The notes below the pieces were generated by a model. It had not been told where the DNA came from and made no database searches. It worked only from the letters and a program-made list of their open reading frames with translations. A stretch of 64,000 nucleotides of DNA. Origin: Elysia chlorotica. Its lineage: Eukaryota > Mollusca > Gastropoda > Plakobranchidae. Both the position numbers and the translations under genes were made by a program. Every line of letters begins with the position of its first letter. Within the stretch, counting starts at the first letter, position 1. Below are positions 28,099-38,775 of the stretch, one piece after another. The stretch covers positions 192,691 through 256,690 of the forward strand of contig RQTK01000024.1 of assembly GCA_003991915.1 (NCBI GenBank). The letters are read 5' to 3'.

Positions 28099-31000
28099 AC
28101 ACACACACACACACAAAGACAGACAAGCAAACCTTATATTTATGGCGGCTTCTTCTCATCTAGTCCGTGTTTCTAGTATTTAGTCGATGTATTTTCTTTT
28201 TGAAAGAACACGTTTTTGTGTGATTCCCTGAAAGTTGCATTTTCATCTTTTCCAGATTGTAACAATATAGTCTTTTTTTTCACAGTAAAAAGAAACCTAA
28301 TTAGCTGTTGAAAATGTGTGTGTCGTGCCGCCGGGCAAATCAATCAATTATAACTGTTGCAGAATTACTACACGTGCAAGGGTCAGAGTCTCCGTCTTTT
28401 TTTCTCCTGTGTGGATCAATTAAAAAGTACGAAATTCACATTGAAGCAGTGATCACCCAAAGAGCGACATGAACGCTTTGAAAAAGTGCTCACCAGAGGT
28501 GTTTGAAATGTCTCAGGGAAGAGCTTTTGGTGATATCGGAGAAAAGATCAATAATCTTTGAGATTTAAAATTCTATTATTAGATTTTTTTTTTGGTCCAT
28601 GAAATCTTGGTTCTTGTAATTTTTTCGTTTTAATTTTTTTATTGTTTACTGCGTCATCGACGACGACGCTCCAGCTAAATAAAATTTGACGGTCTCTGGA
28701 GTATAGGCAGTTTTCCACCTTTTTATGGATATTGCCAACTGCAGGATAATTGGAGCTCAGGTGCATAACAGCCGCTTTATATACATGTAGTTGAAGTTAA
28801 ATGATTCACACGTAGGACCTTTTCTTGTTATCCTGCGCAACTTGTTGATACGTTTTCCTGGGTAGACATTGACACTAGAAAAAAAGTACTCTTAGACTTA
28901 TTAAATAAAGGAATAAAGACACCCTGCCTTCGAAAGTCGGGTTCAATATCCGAAGATTTCAGATGAAATACATCGTATGACACGTCGACTGTAGGTTTTT
29001 CACCGTCACAAATAATTCGACATGAGTAAAAAGCTTAACCGCACACGTTAAAAGGTATTCCTGAAGCGTCCCAATCTCAGTTAAGGGACATTTCAGAGGG
29101 GGTAAGTTTTTAAACACCCCCTCGCCACTTCAGGTCCTCTAGAAAAGAAAAGAAGTGAAGCTGGATTTTCTCATCAGGGGTGCAGACCATCAGAATAATT
29201 TCACTTTGTTACATGTGTTGTTGTTTTTTGGTTTTTTTTTTATTAGTGTTTTTTTTTTACCTTGGGTTGGGGAGGGGGGGGGCGGTGCGCAGCGCAATTG
29301 GTAGACATACGTTTCCATCTTGAGGTAATTCCAGACACACTGGTGGCCAAATCGAGCCAGTCCAGTGTTATACTAGATATAATTGCCTTAGTCAACGCCC
29401 AGTCAAATTGAAAGGGATACCGGATACAGGTCCCACGGGTTTCACCGCTTGTTCATCAATTTTATAAATAACTTTAGGGATCTTCTGTCAACAACCAATA
29501 CAAACTTATGTAAATCATTCTCTATAACCTGCGCCATGTTGGTTGATCTTAGTTACGTGGGTTTCCTGGTAACGAAATGTGCATACGTTAGCTTTAGTGG
29601 CCCCATAGCGCCGAGGGGATTCTCTATTGTTTGACCTGAGCATAGGCATTGCATTTTTTTGCATTTTAAAGTTTTTTTTTAATGCATTCAGTGTTTAAAA
29701 CATGTTCTCATTCAACACTATCACTTCTACCAAATTCGTCGCTCCAACTGACTTGGCACTTTTTTCTAATGATTTGGGCGATCAATGATTAAATTTGCAC
29801 GTTTGAGTCTTTCTACTTGAACATGAGTAATGCAAGATACACAGCTTATAAGTTATATATTAATTTCATTCTGAAATAATTTCATTATATCTCTGTTGAA
29901 GTTAAGACTAATTCATCAGTTAAAATCGTTATGAAGATGTTACGTCTTCTGTACAGATCGTTGGGTTGTATAGAAATGCTTTTCACGGAAATGTGCAGTC
30001 TGGTTAGTTCCAGCAGTAATTTTACAGAGCATTTCTAGAGACTGCTAAGTATTATTTTCAATATATTTAAACAACATCAACTGAGATTAATACCACTAGC
30101 GGGATCTTTTGTAAAAATGTACATTCATTTTTTTATAGAAATCTTCAGCAATATTTCCAAGTTCTAAATTATCTGCTATTTACGCACGTTCAAATCGCGT
30201 TTCTGTTGAGCTGTATGTCGCTCCAATGCCATATTAAATGTTCTCCTATCCACTCGCTTGTTAAGAAATGTCTGCTCTTCTACTTAATTAGTTTCAATTG
30301 GAGAAAATAAAAGAACAAACAATAAGCTTTTCAGTCTCTACCGCACTGGAACGGTGGAAGAAAAGACTTTCTTATCATTATTTTGATAATGCCAGTTTCT
30401 TTGGCAAGAAAACTGATCGATCCGCCGATTTTCCCAACATCGGGGGAAATTGAATTGCATTTGACAATCTTACACATGGCAAATGCAAAAGAAAGAAGGT
30501 GGAAAGGTGGGAAAATCCAAGGATGGTGGGTGGGGGAGAGTTGAGTGAAGCAGGACTTGGTTTATTGCACTACTGGTGTCAATGAAAAGCAAGTCCATAC
30601 ACTCGCGTTAGGGGTGACATGAACTCTTTCTAAGATTGGGAGACATGAGGCCATTTTTCCAAGTATGTAATGGCTGTGGTAGGCTTTGACGTATGTCTGT
30701 GGGCAACTGTTTGAGTAAGCTTACCTAGTGACACTTCTATAGGACATGTATAACGTCAGCTGAGGAGAGCTTCTGCAGTACAATTGCATAGCATTATGTA
30801 AAGACATGTTTCATGACATGTCATCGCTCCCAGTAGTGTCCTATTTGTCTTCATCTGTGTTTGATAGCTGAGCTTTCCCTGTAGCGAACGAATCTTCAAG
30901 CTGCGGGCGGAGTATAGAAGATTGTTCTGTATGGCCTTGTATTTTTCCAAGTTATGTATGCTATCATTATTTTTTAACTTTACCTGAGCTGTCAACTACG

Positions 31001-32655
31001 CTTGTTTTATACCAAAATTATCCCTTTCTTTCCGTTGATCATGTTCAAAATTTAGTCGTAGTAACCCAACGTACGCGTATCATTCTTTTCCTGTGACGAG
31101 TTAACTTGATGGAGGAAAACTCACGTACCGGTACTTAATAAGAGATCCAGTTGGACATACATATCAAATCAAAAAATTCAAAGCTGCACAATCCATGAAC
31201 AACCAAGAGGCCAAATTAATCTCTTCAACACACCTCAGGCGTAGCAAGACAAGACCGTTGCCCGTGTGGAAATTACCTCGCATTATAACCATGAAAGTCT
31301 ATTTGCATTGCTTAAGCTTAGCCCTAGCTTGGGGGCATAGGCATGGCGTTGCCAATGACAATACAAAATGTAGTGTACACTCGCTCAGCTGTACCACTAA
31401 ACTTTGAGCCCGGCGGACACTCAGAGACTTGTGCGCCTCTTAGTTTTGCTCGAATGCTTCTCAAACAGTCAAAAGTTAGGTCTGAGCTACTCCATTTCAC
31501 TAATACAGCGCTGAAAATGATAAGACTATGGGTGTAAATATTACCTTACAACCCATAAGTGTATTGGCTGTTGGTTGGTCAACTTTAAAAGCTGAAGTAC
31601 ATTGGCAGTTGGTTGTGAAAACACGAGAAAGAAACAAGTTTTCTTTTTTTTTCTCTTGTTGTTGTTGTTAGTAGTACTGTAAATAGAAGTTTTTGAAGAA
31701 CAAGCAGATGTAATTTTAGCTGTAATTAAAATCAGGGATCTACGCATTTGCAATAACATTGTTATAACGTAATGACGATGTGCGTCAATAGGGTTACCCA
31801 CCACAGATGTTGTTTTTTTGTTTGTTTGCTTTTTTCCCAAAGAGGGGGGGGGGGGGGGGGGGGGCGGGTGGTTGTTGTGTTGGGAGTGGGGGGGGGGGGG
31901 GGGGGGGGGGTAGAGGAATAAAGATGGCGGTCTTCTTTAAGTTTCGAGTTTCGCCATACAATTATTAATTCAATTGGCCTTTAGCATAGTAAATAGTAGT
32001 AATTGATGTTAATTTGAGAAGTAAATATAAAAATGTTTAAACCATTCTTTGCATAAAAAAGGAGCCGAGGGATCTGGGGTCACTGCGTGTTTCGTATAAT
32101 TTGATGTGACGTGTTGTGAAAAGTGTGACAAACAGTCGCAAACCGCCGCCAGTTGTTGTAACCGATAGTGTTAATTAAGGCTCATCTGTTCTATAGTGTT
32201 ACTGATAGTTGCACTATGTGACTGGTGCTAGGCTTAGCTTTCTGATCCACACTTGGGAAAGCTGAACAGCTGCATAGCATAGTCTTTTGTAATTAGATCA
32301 TATTGGGTTGTCGTTGGAGTAGAGCATCATAGAAGCTCATGGGTACATGTGTATATTCTATAGGATTTGAAAATATTATCTGCAATTGTACTGTTAATTT
32401 TAATTGGAAGGTTTTCATTCAGATCTTCATTAACCAAAAGTTCAAAAAAACCTTTTCACTCTATCTTGCAACAGATCCCGAATTATTATGTTTAAGTAAA
32501 CATTGTCATTCTGTGTAAGTTTTGTCTTTCGAACTTAGTGATTGTTTGAGTTTGCTTGTTTAATAAAGTGTCGTAAATTTATTTCCATGGAGAAACTCAG
32601 GGTTTTACATTTTCTACCTACCACCATCCCCCCCCCCCTCTCGCTCTCTCTCTCT

Positions 32656-32712
<57 letters not shown>

Positions 32713-33635
32713 GAGAGAGAGAGCGAGAGGGGGGGGGGGATGGGGGTAGGTAGAAAATGTAAAACCCTGAGTTTCTCCATGGAAATAAATTTACGACACT
32801 TTATTAAACAAGCAAACTCAAACAATCACTAAGTTCGAAAGACAAAACTTACACAGAATGACAATGTTTACTTAAACATAATAATTCGGGATCTGTTGCA
32901 AGATAGAGTGAAAAGGTTTTTTTGAACTTTTGGTTAATGAAGATCTGAATGAAAACCTTCCAATTAAAATTAACAGTACAATTGCAGATAATATTTTCAA
33001 ATCCTATAGAATATACACATGTACCCATGAGCTTCTATGATGCTCTACTCCAACGACAACCCAATAGGACCTAATTACAAAAGACTATGCTATGCAGCTG
33101 TTCAGCTTTCCCAAGTGTCAATCGCAAACCGCCGCCAGTTGTTGTAACCGATAGTGTTAATTAAGGCTCATCTGTTCTATAGTGTTACTGATAGTTGCAC
33201 TATGTGACTGGTGCTAGGCTTAGCTTTCTGATCCACACTTGGGAAAGCTGAACAGCTGCATAGCATAGTCTTTTGTAATTAGGTCCTATTGGATTGTCGT
33301 TGGAGTAGAGCATCATAGAAGCTCATGGGTACATGTGTATATTCTATAGGATTTGAAAATATTATCTGCAATCGTACTGTTAATTTTTATTGGAAGGTTT
33401 TCATTCAGATCTTCATTAACCAAAAGTTCAAAAAAACCTTTTCACTCTATCTTGCAACAGATCCCGAATTATTATGTTTAAGTAAACATTGTCATTCTGT
33501 GTAAGTTTTGTCTTTCGAACTTAGTGATTGTTTGAGTTTGCTTGTTTAATAAAGTGTCGTAAATTTATTTCTATGGAGAAACTCAGGGTTTTACATTTTC
33601 TACCTACCACCATCCCCCCCCCCCTCTCGCCCTCT

Positions 33636-33693
<58 letters not shown>

Positions 33694-33946
33694 GGTGCGC
33701 GGTGGTCCTGGGGTAGAACATCGGCTTCCGATGCAAAAGGTCCGTGGTACGAATCCTGGCTATTTTGTTCCGTACTGGTTGGGTCGGTGTCAGTGTAATG
33801 TCACCGGCTGAGACAGGAGTTATCGTATCCCCGCCCTGTCTCGTGTGTGGCAGCACATACAATTGTCAGCCGTCAGATTTATGGCCCGTCCACACTATAG
33901 CTTATAACTATAGTGCCGATGTTGGACATTAAACCAACTCAACTAC

Positions 33947-34017
<71 letters not shown>

Positions 34018-36363
34018 ATTGGCTCTTTTATTTTATTTAAAAATTGAATAGTTGCCTGAAAGACTTGACTTCAAAAGAGCCTTCTCCGCCGGGATCGTAT
34101 TGTGTCCAGCACCTTTTTCGAGGTTGGCACACCGTAGTTGATCGCACATTGAAAGAAAACCCCACAAAAACAACATATGTAGTTCTAAATAGACCGACGT
34201 TCATATTTGAGTTTTCTTTAACCAAATACAAGAACACGAAGTGTCCATTAAAAATAAAGACATAGCTAGAGAGTAATTCTTACCTTTTGAGGAAGGAGTA
34301 GCACTGCCTTGACTTTGCTGCACATTATATTCTTCTTGTGCACATTAAATTTGTACCTCGCGTCCATCTGGACGCACCCAGCTTAACGTGCTGCAGTGTA
34401 TTCGTCTTCAGATGTAATTTAATTCGAGGAACAATGAAAAACACCAACTATGCCAATCAATTCCAAGTCTTTCCATTGATAGTTAACCTAGTTTTATTGT
34501 TTGATTGTTGTTGTTAACTACAAGCTGTCAATGAGGCAATTGTATACACTCTATTAACGTATCTCTCTCTTTATTTGTATGAAGATAAAGTATTTATCAA
34601 CTTATCGTATTGCCATATATTTTACCATGTGAATATCTGTAAAAATCCTCAAGAGTATGTTTCTGTTCATTCTTTCTTACTTACATTACTAAAGTGTTAT
34701 ATTTCTTTTGAGCTGGCCTGAATACTTGTTTTTATGCTCGTTTTTCTTTGAAATATATTTATTCATGTAATGTTACATTACACTTTAAATGTAAGTCTAC
34801 ATTTTGGACAAATCACATTTTTTTTAGAAGAAAGAAAATGGAAAGTATTGTTAGTTATCTTTTGCCAAATTCTTTTATCAGCCTCCTTTTTTTTTTTAAA
34901 TTTCTTTCCCGCTGACAGGGCTTTATACGACCATTCCGTGAGCACCATATAGACCCTACTTCCATAACGCGGCATGATTTCATTGAGACAAACGGTGACA
35001 ACTTTGCTGTGTGCATCCCTGTTATGGGCTACTGTGCATACCAGTTTCTGTTCCTTCCCCGAGAGGCCATCCCAGCCAGCTACAACTGGATGATGTACCT
35101 CTTCTTGCTCTGCGTCTTTGTCAGTCTCACAAATCAGGTAAAATTGTTTGTCTTCATTTTGTCTATTTTCGCTGTGCTTCTATGTTAATCCTGCTGAAAA
35201 AACATGTTCTGTTTGTAATTCTCATATCTACTTATCTTTTTCCCCAAAGGGAACTAAGTGTTTGTGTGTGTGTGTGTGTGTGTATTTGTTGCTTTTCCCT
35301 TATGTAGCTGAAACCTTTGAAGTACAAACATAGTGACAATGTACCTGGCTCTGCTCCTTTTGAAAAAATTGGCATCTCAATTGTCTAAAAATTTGTGGTG
35401 AAGAGGAATGGATTATAGCTCTTGAGGTCAATCATTCAGTCTCCTCAGTGCAAGCACATGCAAATTGCAGAATGAATAGAATGTAAATTACTTACTAATT
35501 ACAATCCAGAAATAGATCGATGTAAGCCAATTGACTGATTTAGCTTTGTACCTCACATTCCTGCATGGCAATTACCTCTGTAGTATTATGCTTGAAAAAG
35601 GGAATCAGTAAGGTTATTATGGAATGAAAAGGATTAAAAGGTTTTATACAGCTGTAAAAGTGGTATAGAATTTCTTATCCAATATAGATGTTGTAAACTT
35701 TTGAGTCTAGTGTCTCACTGGTAATATTAATGAAAGGAATTTTTAACACCCATGGCTAGATGCAATTTTACAAGTTAGAACAGTGGAGATTATTCTTAAT
35801 TTATGTATATTCAAATTGATTTCCCAACATATGAAAGGTCCTAAGTGTGGTCTTCTCTTGTATAAAACCTAGTTATTTAGCCTATATAAGTTGCCATAAA
35901 AGGAACTACCGGTACTTGATTACTCCTTTATGTTGATAAGCAGTGTTTATGATGATAATTTCTTGTTTGTGCCTATAACAAGTTTGAAACCCCAAATTTA
36001 CCTTAAATGGGGAGTGGTTCAAAAGTTCATAATATACATCACAAGGTTTTTGCTGAGTATTGCTTAGCACTATCCACCAAACCAAACTATCTTTCCTTGC
36101 AGTGCCACAAGTGGTCACACACATACTTTGGATTACCCTGGTACATCAAGCTCCTGCAAGATTTGCACCTGGTGTTGCCACGGCGCCACCACCGCATCCA
36201 CCATGTGAGCCCGCACGAGACGTACTACTGCATCACCACAGGCTGGCTCAACTACCCACTGGAGCTCATCGGGTTCTGGTCCACTATGGAAGTGATCATT
36301 GAGGGCATCACGGGCAGCAAGCCGCGCTCAGATGATATGGCCTGGGCCAGCAAGACATCTTAA
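10087..36363 (+). CDS. PEDS1: PEDS1 (TMEM189), plasmanylethanolamine desaturase, five exons
   Basis: PEDS1 is the ER enzyme that introduces the vinyl-ether double bond of plasmalogens, turning plasmanyl- into plasmenyl-ethanolamine. Coding exons are 10087-10243, 13934-14053, 14472-14563, 34919-35137 and 36103-36363, all GT/AG and in phase, giving 282 aa (human 270). The Kua/TMEM189 domain is complete: [15 protein letters not shown], a hydrophobic segment around 60-92, HWGADTW (107-113), FREHHIDPT (129-137), [25 protein letters not shown], and [15 protein letters not shown] (221-235). The family's metal-binding histidine clusters are all present. The start is the first ATG after an in-frame TAA at 10051; the first 33 residues are acidic/polar and not conserved. 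In human, PEDS1 can be read through into UBE2V1; no UBE2V1-like exon is seen downstream here. Confidence 0.96.
10244..13933. other. PEDS1 intron 1
   Basis: AT-rich. Has an AGATCTAG-rich patch at about 10328-10380 and a G-run at 13709-13729. The one long open frame (12180-12677, plus, 165 codons) begins with ATG but has no recognisable domain and a composition like the surrounding intron, so I do not call it a gene. Confidence 0.6.
13709..13729 (+). repeat. Poly-G tract
   Basis: Roughly 20 consecutive G on the plus strand in PEDS1 intron 1, about 200 bases upstream of exon 2. Potential G-quadruplex; exact length is likely unreliable. Confidence 0.8.
13934..14053 (+). CDS. PEDS1: PEDS1 exon 2, first membrane segment
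   Basis: Acceptor tcctcag|GCAAACGG and donor GCCT|gtaagt. Encodes [20 protein letters not shown] and on to WHMILLCA, a hydrophobic membrane segment matching human KRLQEWCSVILCFSLIAHNL. Phase 1 in and out. Confidence 0.93.
14472..14563 (+). CDS. PEDS1: PEDS1 exon 3, HWGADTW motif
   Basis: Acceptor tttgtttag|TATTGG and donor AGC|gtgagt. Encodes [20 protein letters not shown] then [10 protein letters not shown], near identical to human. It contains His107. Leaves in phase 0. Confidence 0.95.
17568..17685 (+). repeat. Two-copy tandem repeat, about 60 bp
   Basis: Two adjacent copies of a unit beginning TAACATAAAAAAAAGGATTT and containing TTTTCTAAAATATCATAAGG, differing by a single T/G within the unit. 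Recent tandem duplication in the intron. Confidence 0.9.
17900..18136. repeat. Long hairpin (inverted repeat, about 100-bp arms)
   Basis: The left arm, from CGAGGAAAGCAATTTTCTCT (17923) to GTTACACAT, is mirrored on the right from ATGTGTAACAT to AGAGAAAATTGCTTTCCTCG (ending 18121), around a 3-base centre at about 18020. Pairing is nearly perfect, with a few small indels near the tip. Beyond a short indel the arms continue to CCTTGACAA (17900) and TTGTCAAGG (18136). It could be a fold-back MITE or a long-hairpin RNA precursor. Confidence 0.9.
21574..21616 (+). mobile_element. SINE 3'-end fragment
   Basis: GGTATAGCCTATATAGTGCT then TGTTGGACGTTAAACCAAC matches the tail of the full-length SINEs at 33692, 43125, 57000 and 61528. 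Head and core are missing. Confidence 0.75.
22092..22136. repeat. Short hairpin
   Basis: CACCATAGACATTATAACTAC pairs with GTAGTTATATAAATCTATGGTG across a two-base loop; about 22-bp arms with few mismatches. Possibly the core of a small MITE. Confidence 0.6.
22189..22241. repeat. (CT)n microsatellite
   Basis: About 26 CT units in PEDS1 intron 3. Confidence 0.95.
23812..24421 (+). mobile_element. Interspersed repeat family R600, copy 2
   Basis: Same orientation and order of blocks as 8650-9252. The ends form an imperfect terminal inverted repeat: TTACGGTGCGAACATACC at the left against TTAGGGTCCAAGCACACC (complement of the right end), about 13 of 18 bases. No target-site duplication was obvious and there is no coding capacity, so a non-autonomous DNA transposon is the likeliest class. 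Confidence 0.65.
26169..26241. repeat. (GA)n microsatellite abutting duplicated segment
   Basis: About 36 GA units that stop exactly where duplicated segment D363 copy 1 begins; a second GA tract with a G-run (26606-26650) starts where it ends. Confidence 0.95.
26242..26604 (+). repeat. D363 direct repeat, copy 1
   Basis: 363 bases from TTTTATGGATATTGCCAACT to CCCAATCTCAGTTA, identical by eye to 28721-29083. Flanked on both sides by GA microsatellites. It has no open frame or recognised family. Confidence 0.93.
27037..27136 (+). repeat. Two-copy tandem repeat, 56-bp period
   Basis: TTTTCTTTTTACCGCTCATA followed by TAT(T/C)TATGACTGCTTCATC occurs twice in a row, the copies separated by a short CT-rich spacer. 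The open frame across it is low complexity. Confidence 0.85.
27195..27244. repeat. (CT)n microsatellite
   Basis: About 24 CT units, continuing an impure CT-rich stretch from 27150. Confidence 0.95.
27592..27987 (-). other. Unrecognised minus-strand open frame in GC-richer patch
   Basis: 131 codons open on the minus strand, opening with TTG rather than ATG. Readable content includes [20 protein letters not shown] and a hydrophobic piece [19 protein letters not shown], which could be one membrane segment. Higher GC than its surroundings, and a GA tract lies just upstream on that strand. No family recognised; I would not treat it as a gene without transcript support. Confidence 0.15.
28045..28114. 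repeat. (GA)n(CA)n compound microsatellite
   Basis: About 25 GA units switching directly to about 9 AC units. Confidence 0.95.
28721..29083 (+). repeat. D363 direct repeat, copy 2
   Basis: Second copy, same orientation, 2479 bases downstream of copy 1 and identical by eye over 363 bases. Unlike copy 1 it is not flanked by GA tracts. Confidence 0.93.
31844..31910 (+). repeat. Double poly-G tract
   Basis: Two runs of about 20 or more G separated by CGGGTGGTTGTTGTGTTGGG and a short spacer. Strong G-quadruplex potential on the sense strand of PEDS1 pre-mRNA; run lengths may be inexact. Confidence 0.85.
32136..32648 (+). repeat. T-block copy 1 (plus) of a +/-/+ triplication
   Basis: Begins TCGCAAACCGCCGCCAGTTG and ends in a C-run plus (CT)n. 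Nearly identical to 33122-33630 in the same orientation, and its part from 32249 onwards is the inverse of 32741-33118. Copies differ by scattered substitutions, for example TAGATCATATTGGG here against TAGGTCCTATTGGA in copy 3. Confidence 0.93.
32638..32740. repeat. C-run/(CT)n...(GA)n/G-run centre of palindrome
   Basis: CCCC-(CT)n meets (GA)n-GGGG around CTCTAGAGAG at about 32710, so the microsatellite itself is part of the palindrome. The left tract is longer than the right. Confidence 0.9.
32741..33118 (-). repeat. T-block copy 2 (inverted)
   Basis: Reverse complement of 32249-32637, ending CCCAAGTGT, then directly followed by copy 3. At the variable site it shares TAGGTCC with copy 3 but GGGT with copy 1, so it is not an exact mirror of either. 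It lacks the first 113 bases of the block. Confidence 0.93.
33122..33630 (+). repeat. T-block copy 3 (plus)
   Basis: Direct repeat of copy 1 at an offset of 986 bases. It ends in the same C-run and a CT tract (to 33691), into which the following SINE is inserted. Confidence 0.93.
33692..33947 (+). mobile_element. tRNA-derived SINE, copy A
   Basis: Head GGTCCTGGGGTAGAACATCG is A-box-like and GGTACGAATCCTGGC is the B box. The core carries GTGTCAGTGTAATGTCACCG and the CTGTCTCGTGTGTGGCAGC block, and the tail GTTGGACATTAAACCAACTC. It sits between two CT microsatellites (33631-33691 and 33949-34014). Open frames within it are not genes. Confidence 0.88.
33949..34014. repeat. (CT)n microsatellite at SINE 3' end
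   Basis: About 33 CT units directly after the SINE tail. Confidence 0.95.
34919..35137 (+). CDS. PEDS1: PEDS1 exon 4, FREHH motif
   Basis: Acceptor gctgacag|GGC and donor CAG|gtaaaa. Seventy-three codons: [28 protein letters not shown], a hydrophobic stretch [11 protein letters not shown] and TNQ. It lies 20 kb from exon 3 but joins in frame. Confidence 0.96.
36103..36363 (+). CDS. PEDS1: PEDS1 exon 5, CHKWSH and HHRIHH motifs
   Basis: Acceptor ctttccttgcag|TGC. Encodes [55 protein letters not shown] and [11 protein letters not shown], ending TAA at 36361-36363. GC content is visibly higher than the flanks. Confidence 0.97.
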   Translation, partial: CHKWSHTYFGLPWYIKLLQDLHLVLPRRHHRIHHVSPHETYYCITTGWLNYPLELIGFWSTMEVIIEGITGSKPRSDDMAWASKTS

Positions 36364-38769
36364 TGATGTGTTAACCCCCCTGTTCCCCTTTTCCTGTCCT
36401 GTGCTGCCTCCCCCACAATGCCACTCAATAGTCTCTTTTACCCGTCCTCTTAGCTGAATTTAGAAGTCAAATGTCTGCAACAAGTCGAAATAGGTGCCCT
36501 TTCTTTGGAGATTTATCGTCATCTTCAATTTGCCTAAGAGCTTATGAGACAAACCTTTAGAGAGAGATTTGACAGCTGAGATATTTATTCTGGGTGATGA
36601 TCAACAGTAGAGTTAGCTAGTCGTTTCCTGTATGTTGATTTTCCAGCTCATGCCTGATATACCAACTGCCTCAAGACTATCGTGGTTCTTCCTTAAACCC
36701 AGACCCCACTTTTCTAAATGTTTGCTTGCTGCACACTTGTAGAGCATTTAATCTATACATCTTACTACTGGTAGTCCAACACCTCCTCCGACTCCCGATA
36801 GTCATATAGAGGCAGTGCCTTCTTATGCTGTCTCTGTATTGTTAATATAAATCTTACAGATGTTGAAATTGTGGGATTGAAGTTTTTGGAAAAGTACTGT
36901 AGAATTTATTTGTGGCAAAAGGTGGCAACAAATGATTTTTATAGAATTGTTTTTTAATACATAGAATTTTAATATGGTATACTCTGTTGAAGTATTTGAA
37001 GTAAAATAAGAAAAAGATTTTTTTTAAATAATTTTTTTTCATTGTCACACATAATTTTAATGAGCAAATATCATAGAAATTAGAGTGCATTTTGCCCCCA
37101 TCTCTTGTATGGAACCATAGATCAATGCTCAATCAATATAAGTGAGACCATACAAATTCATACCTTAATTGTTCATGCTTTTCTTTTCTATTTTGCCCTG
37201 AAAGGAAGCAACAATGGTTTTTACGTTAAATTTAGATTTGTATGATAATATAGTTTTAGTGTTTGTGACTAAATTAAGTTGAAGAGCATTAAGCATGGAT
37301 TTTTTAGAATTGTATGAAAAACTTGATCCTGTCAGTTGAGGTTTACATTTGCTTTAAAAATGTGGGAAATGAAATTGAACTAATGACTATTTTTACCATT
37401 TGGGGTATAACATATTAGTTTAGTTTGAACATGTTGAATATGAAAAAAGCAATCTGCATTTGCATAATTTTTCTTTGTTTCATAAAAAAAAAATTAATTA
37501 CACAGATAAGACAGGCAATTAGTTGTTTGTGGTTGCTCTTCATAATTTGTTAATTGCTTCATATTTTGGCTTCTCATTCATAGAAACAGATTGTGAAAGG
37601 TCTTATCTAATTTCTTAATACTCTAGTTCTTTGAGGGAAATTAAATGTTAAAATTATCTATCAATACTTTCTTTTAATGATTATTTGTTTTTAATTTCAG
37701 TTAAATTATTGTTGAATGTCAACGTTATTCAAAAAAAGACTTCACACCACAACACATATTTTGGCTATAACTTTCTATAGAGTTTTATGTGCTTAAAATT
37801 ATGTGAGTGAAAATAAAAAACCAGAGTTAGAAACAGAAATTTGTGTGTAATATAATGCTAAACCAAAGTTAGAAGTAGATCCTTGTGCATCATTTTATGC
37901 TAAGAATATTATTTATTTTTATTGTTAATGCTTGAGAAGTGTACACATATTTTGATTTTTCAATATTATGTTGAGTTTTATTTGTGGTATATTTGCAACA
38001 TATATAATATATATATATAAAGGTGTATAAATGTACAATTTTGCTAAGTGTTGGTTTAGAAACTATGTGTTAAGTTTATATTCTTTTGATTGAAAATAAT
38101 TTGTAAGATGTTTATAGGGTTTTACCATGTTTAAGAAATATCTTTTTTAGTTGGCATATGTTCATAAATTACACAATTTCACATCATTTGACAAGCCATT
38201 GCTTTTGCCTTTAAACCAAGAACAGTTAATTTATTGTAATTTTCTTTGAGTTTTGAAAAGGATCCATTTCCATTTGTCAGTTGTCAGCCCCTGTACTTGG
38301 CATCCAAATCTACTTAATTTAACTTATGATACTGATAAGAGGTGCATGAAAATTGTTGTCATATTGTGATCTTAAGTCTTGTTTATGAGAAAACCGCGGG
38401 TGATTTGACTTCTTTAAGGGCTTAGGGGCATTGGTTGTTTCAAATTTCCTCATACTTTAAGTTTTTAACCATAAAATATATACCAACCAAATTATCTTAT
38501 ATTGTTTTGAACTATTGTTATGCTTGAGCAGTTAAAACTTTGAAGAGTATATAAATATAGTTTTTGGTATATATATATTTTTTTAATAATGATCATACAT
38601 ATTTTTTAGAGAAATTAATTTGTTTCAATCTTTAATTTTTATAACTGGCCAGTGCATTAAAATCTTCTTTTAATCTTAGTTTCTTAGTTTATTTGGCAAA
38701 TGCTGCGCGTAAAATCATTATTCAATCAACTGTCATCCTTTTTTATATTGCTCTCTGTACATATAGTAC

Positions 38770-38775
38770 AATAAA
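38770..38775 (+). terminator. PEDS1: Candidate PEDS1 polyadenylation signal
   Basis: Canonical AATAAA about 2.4 kb after the stop codon. Others at 37812 and 41618 compete; choosing among them needs transcript ends. Confidence 0.35.

Larger units (their letters stand above)
14564..34918. other. PEDS1 intron 3, 20 kb, repeat-rich
   Basis: Lies between HWGADTW exon 3 and FREHH exon 4. Contains the repeats listed separately. Open frames on both strands are short and unrecognised. A somewhat GC-richer patch at about 15180-15700 and one at 27580-28000 are unexplained. I found no nested gene that I can support. Confidence 0.7.
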
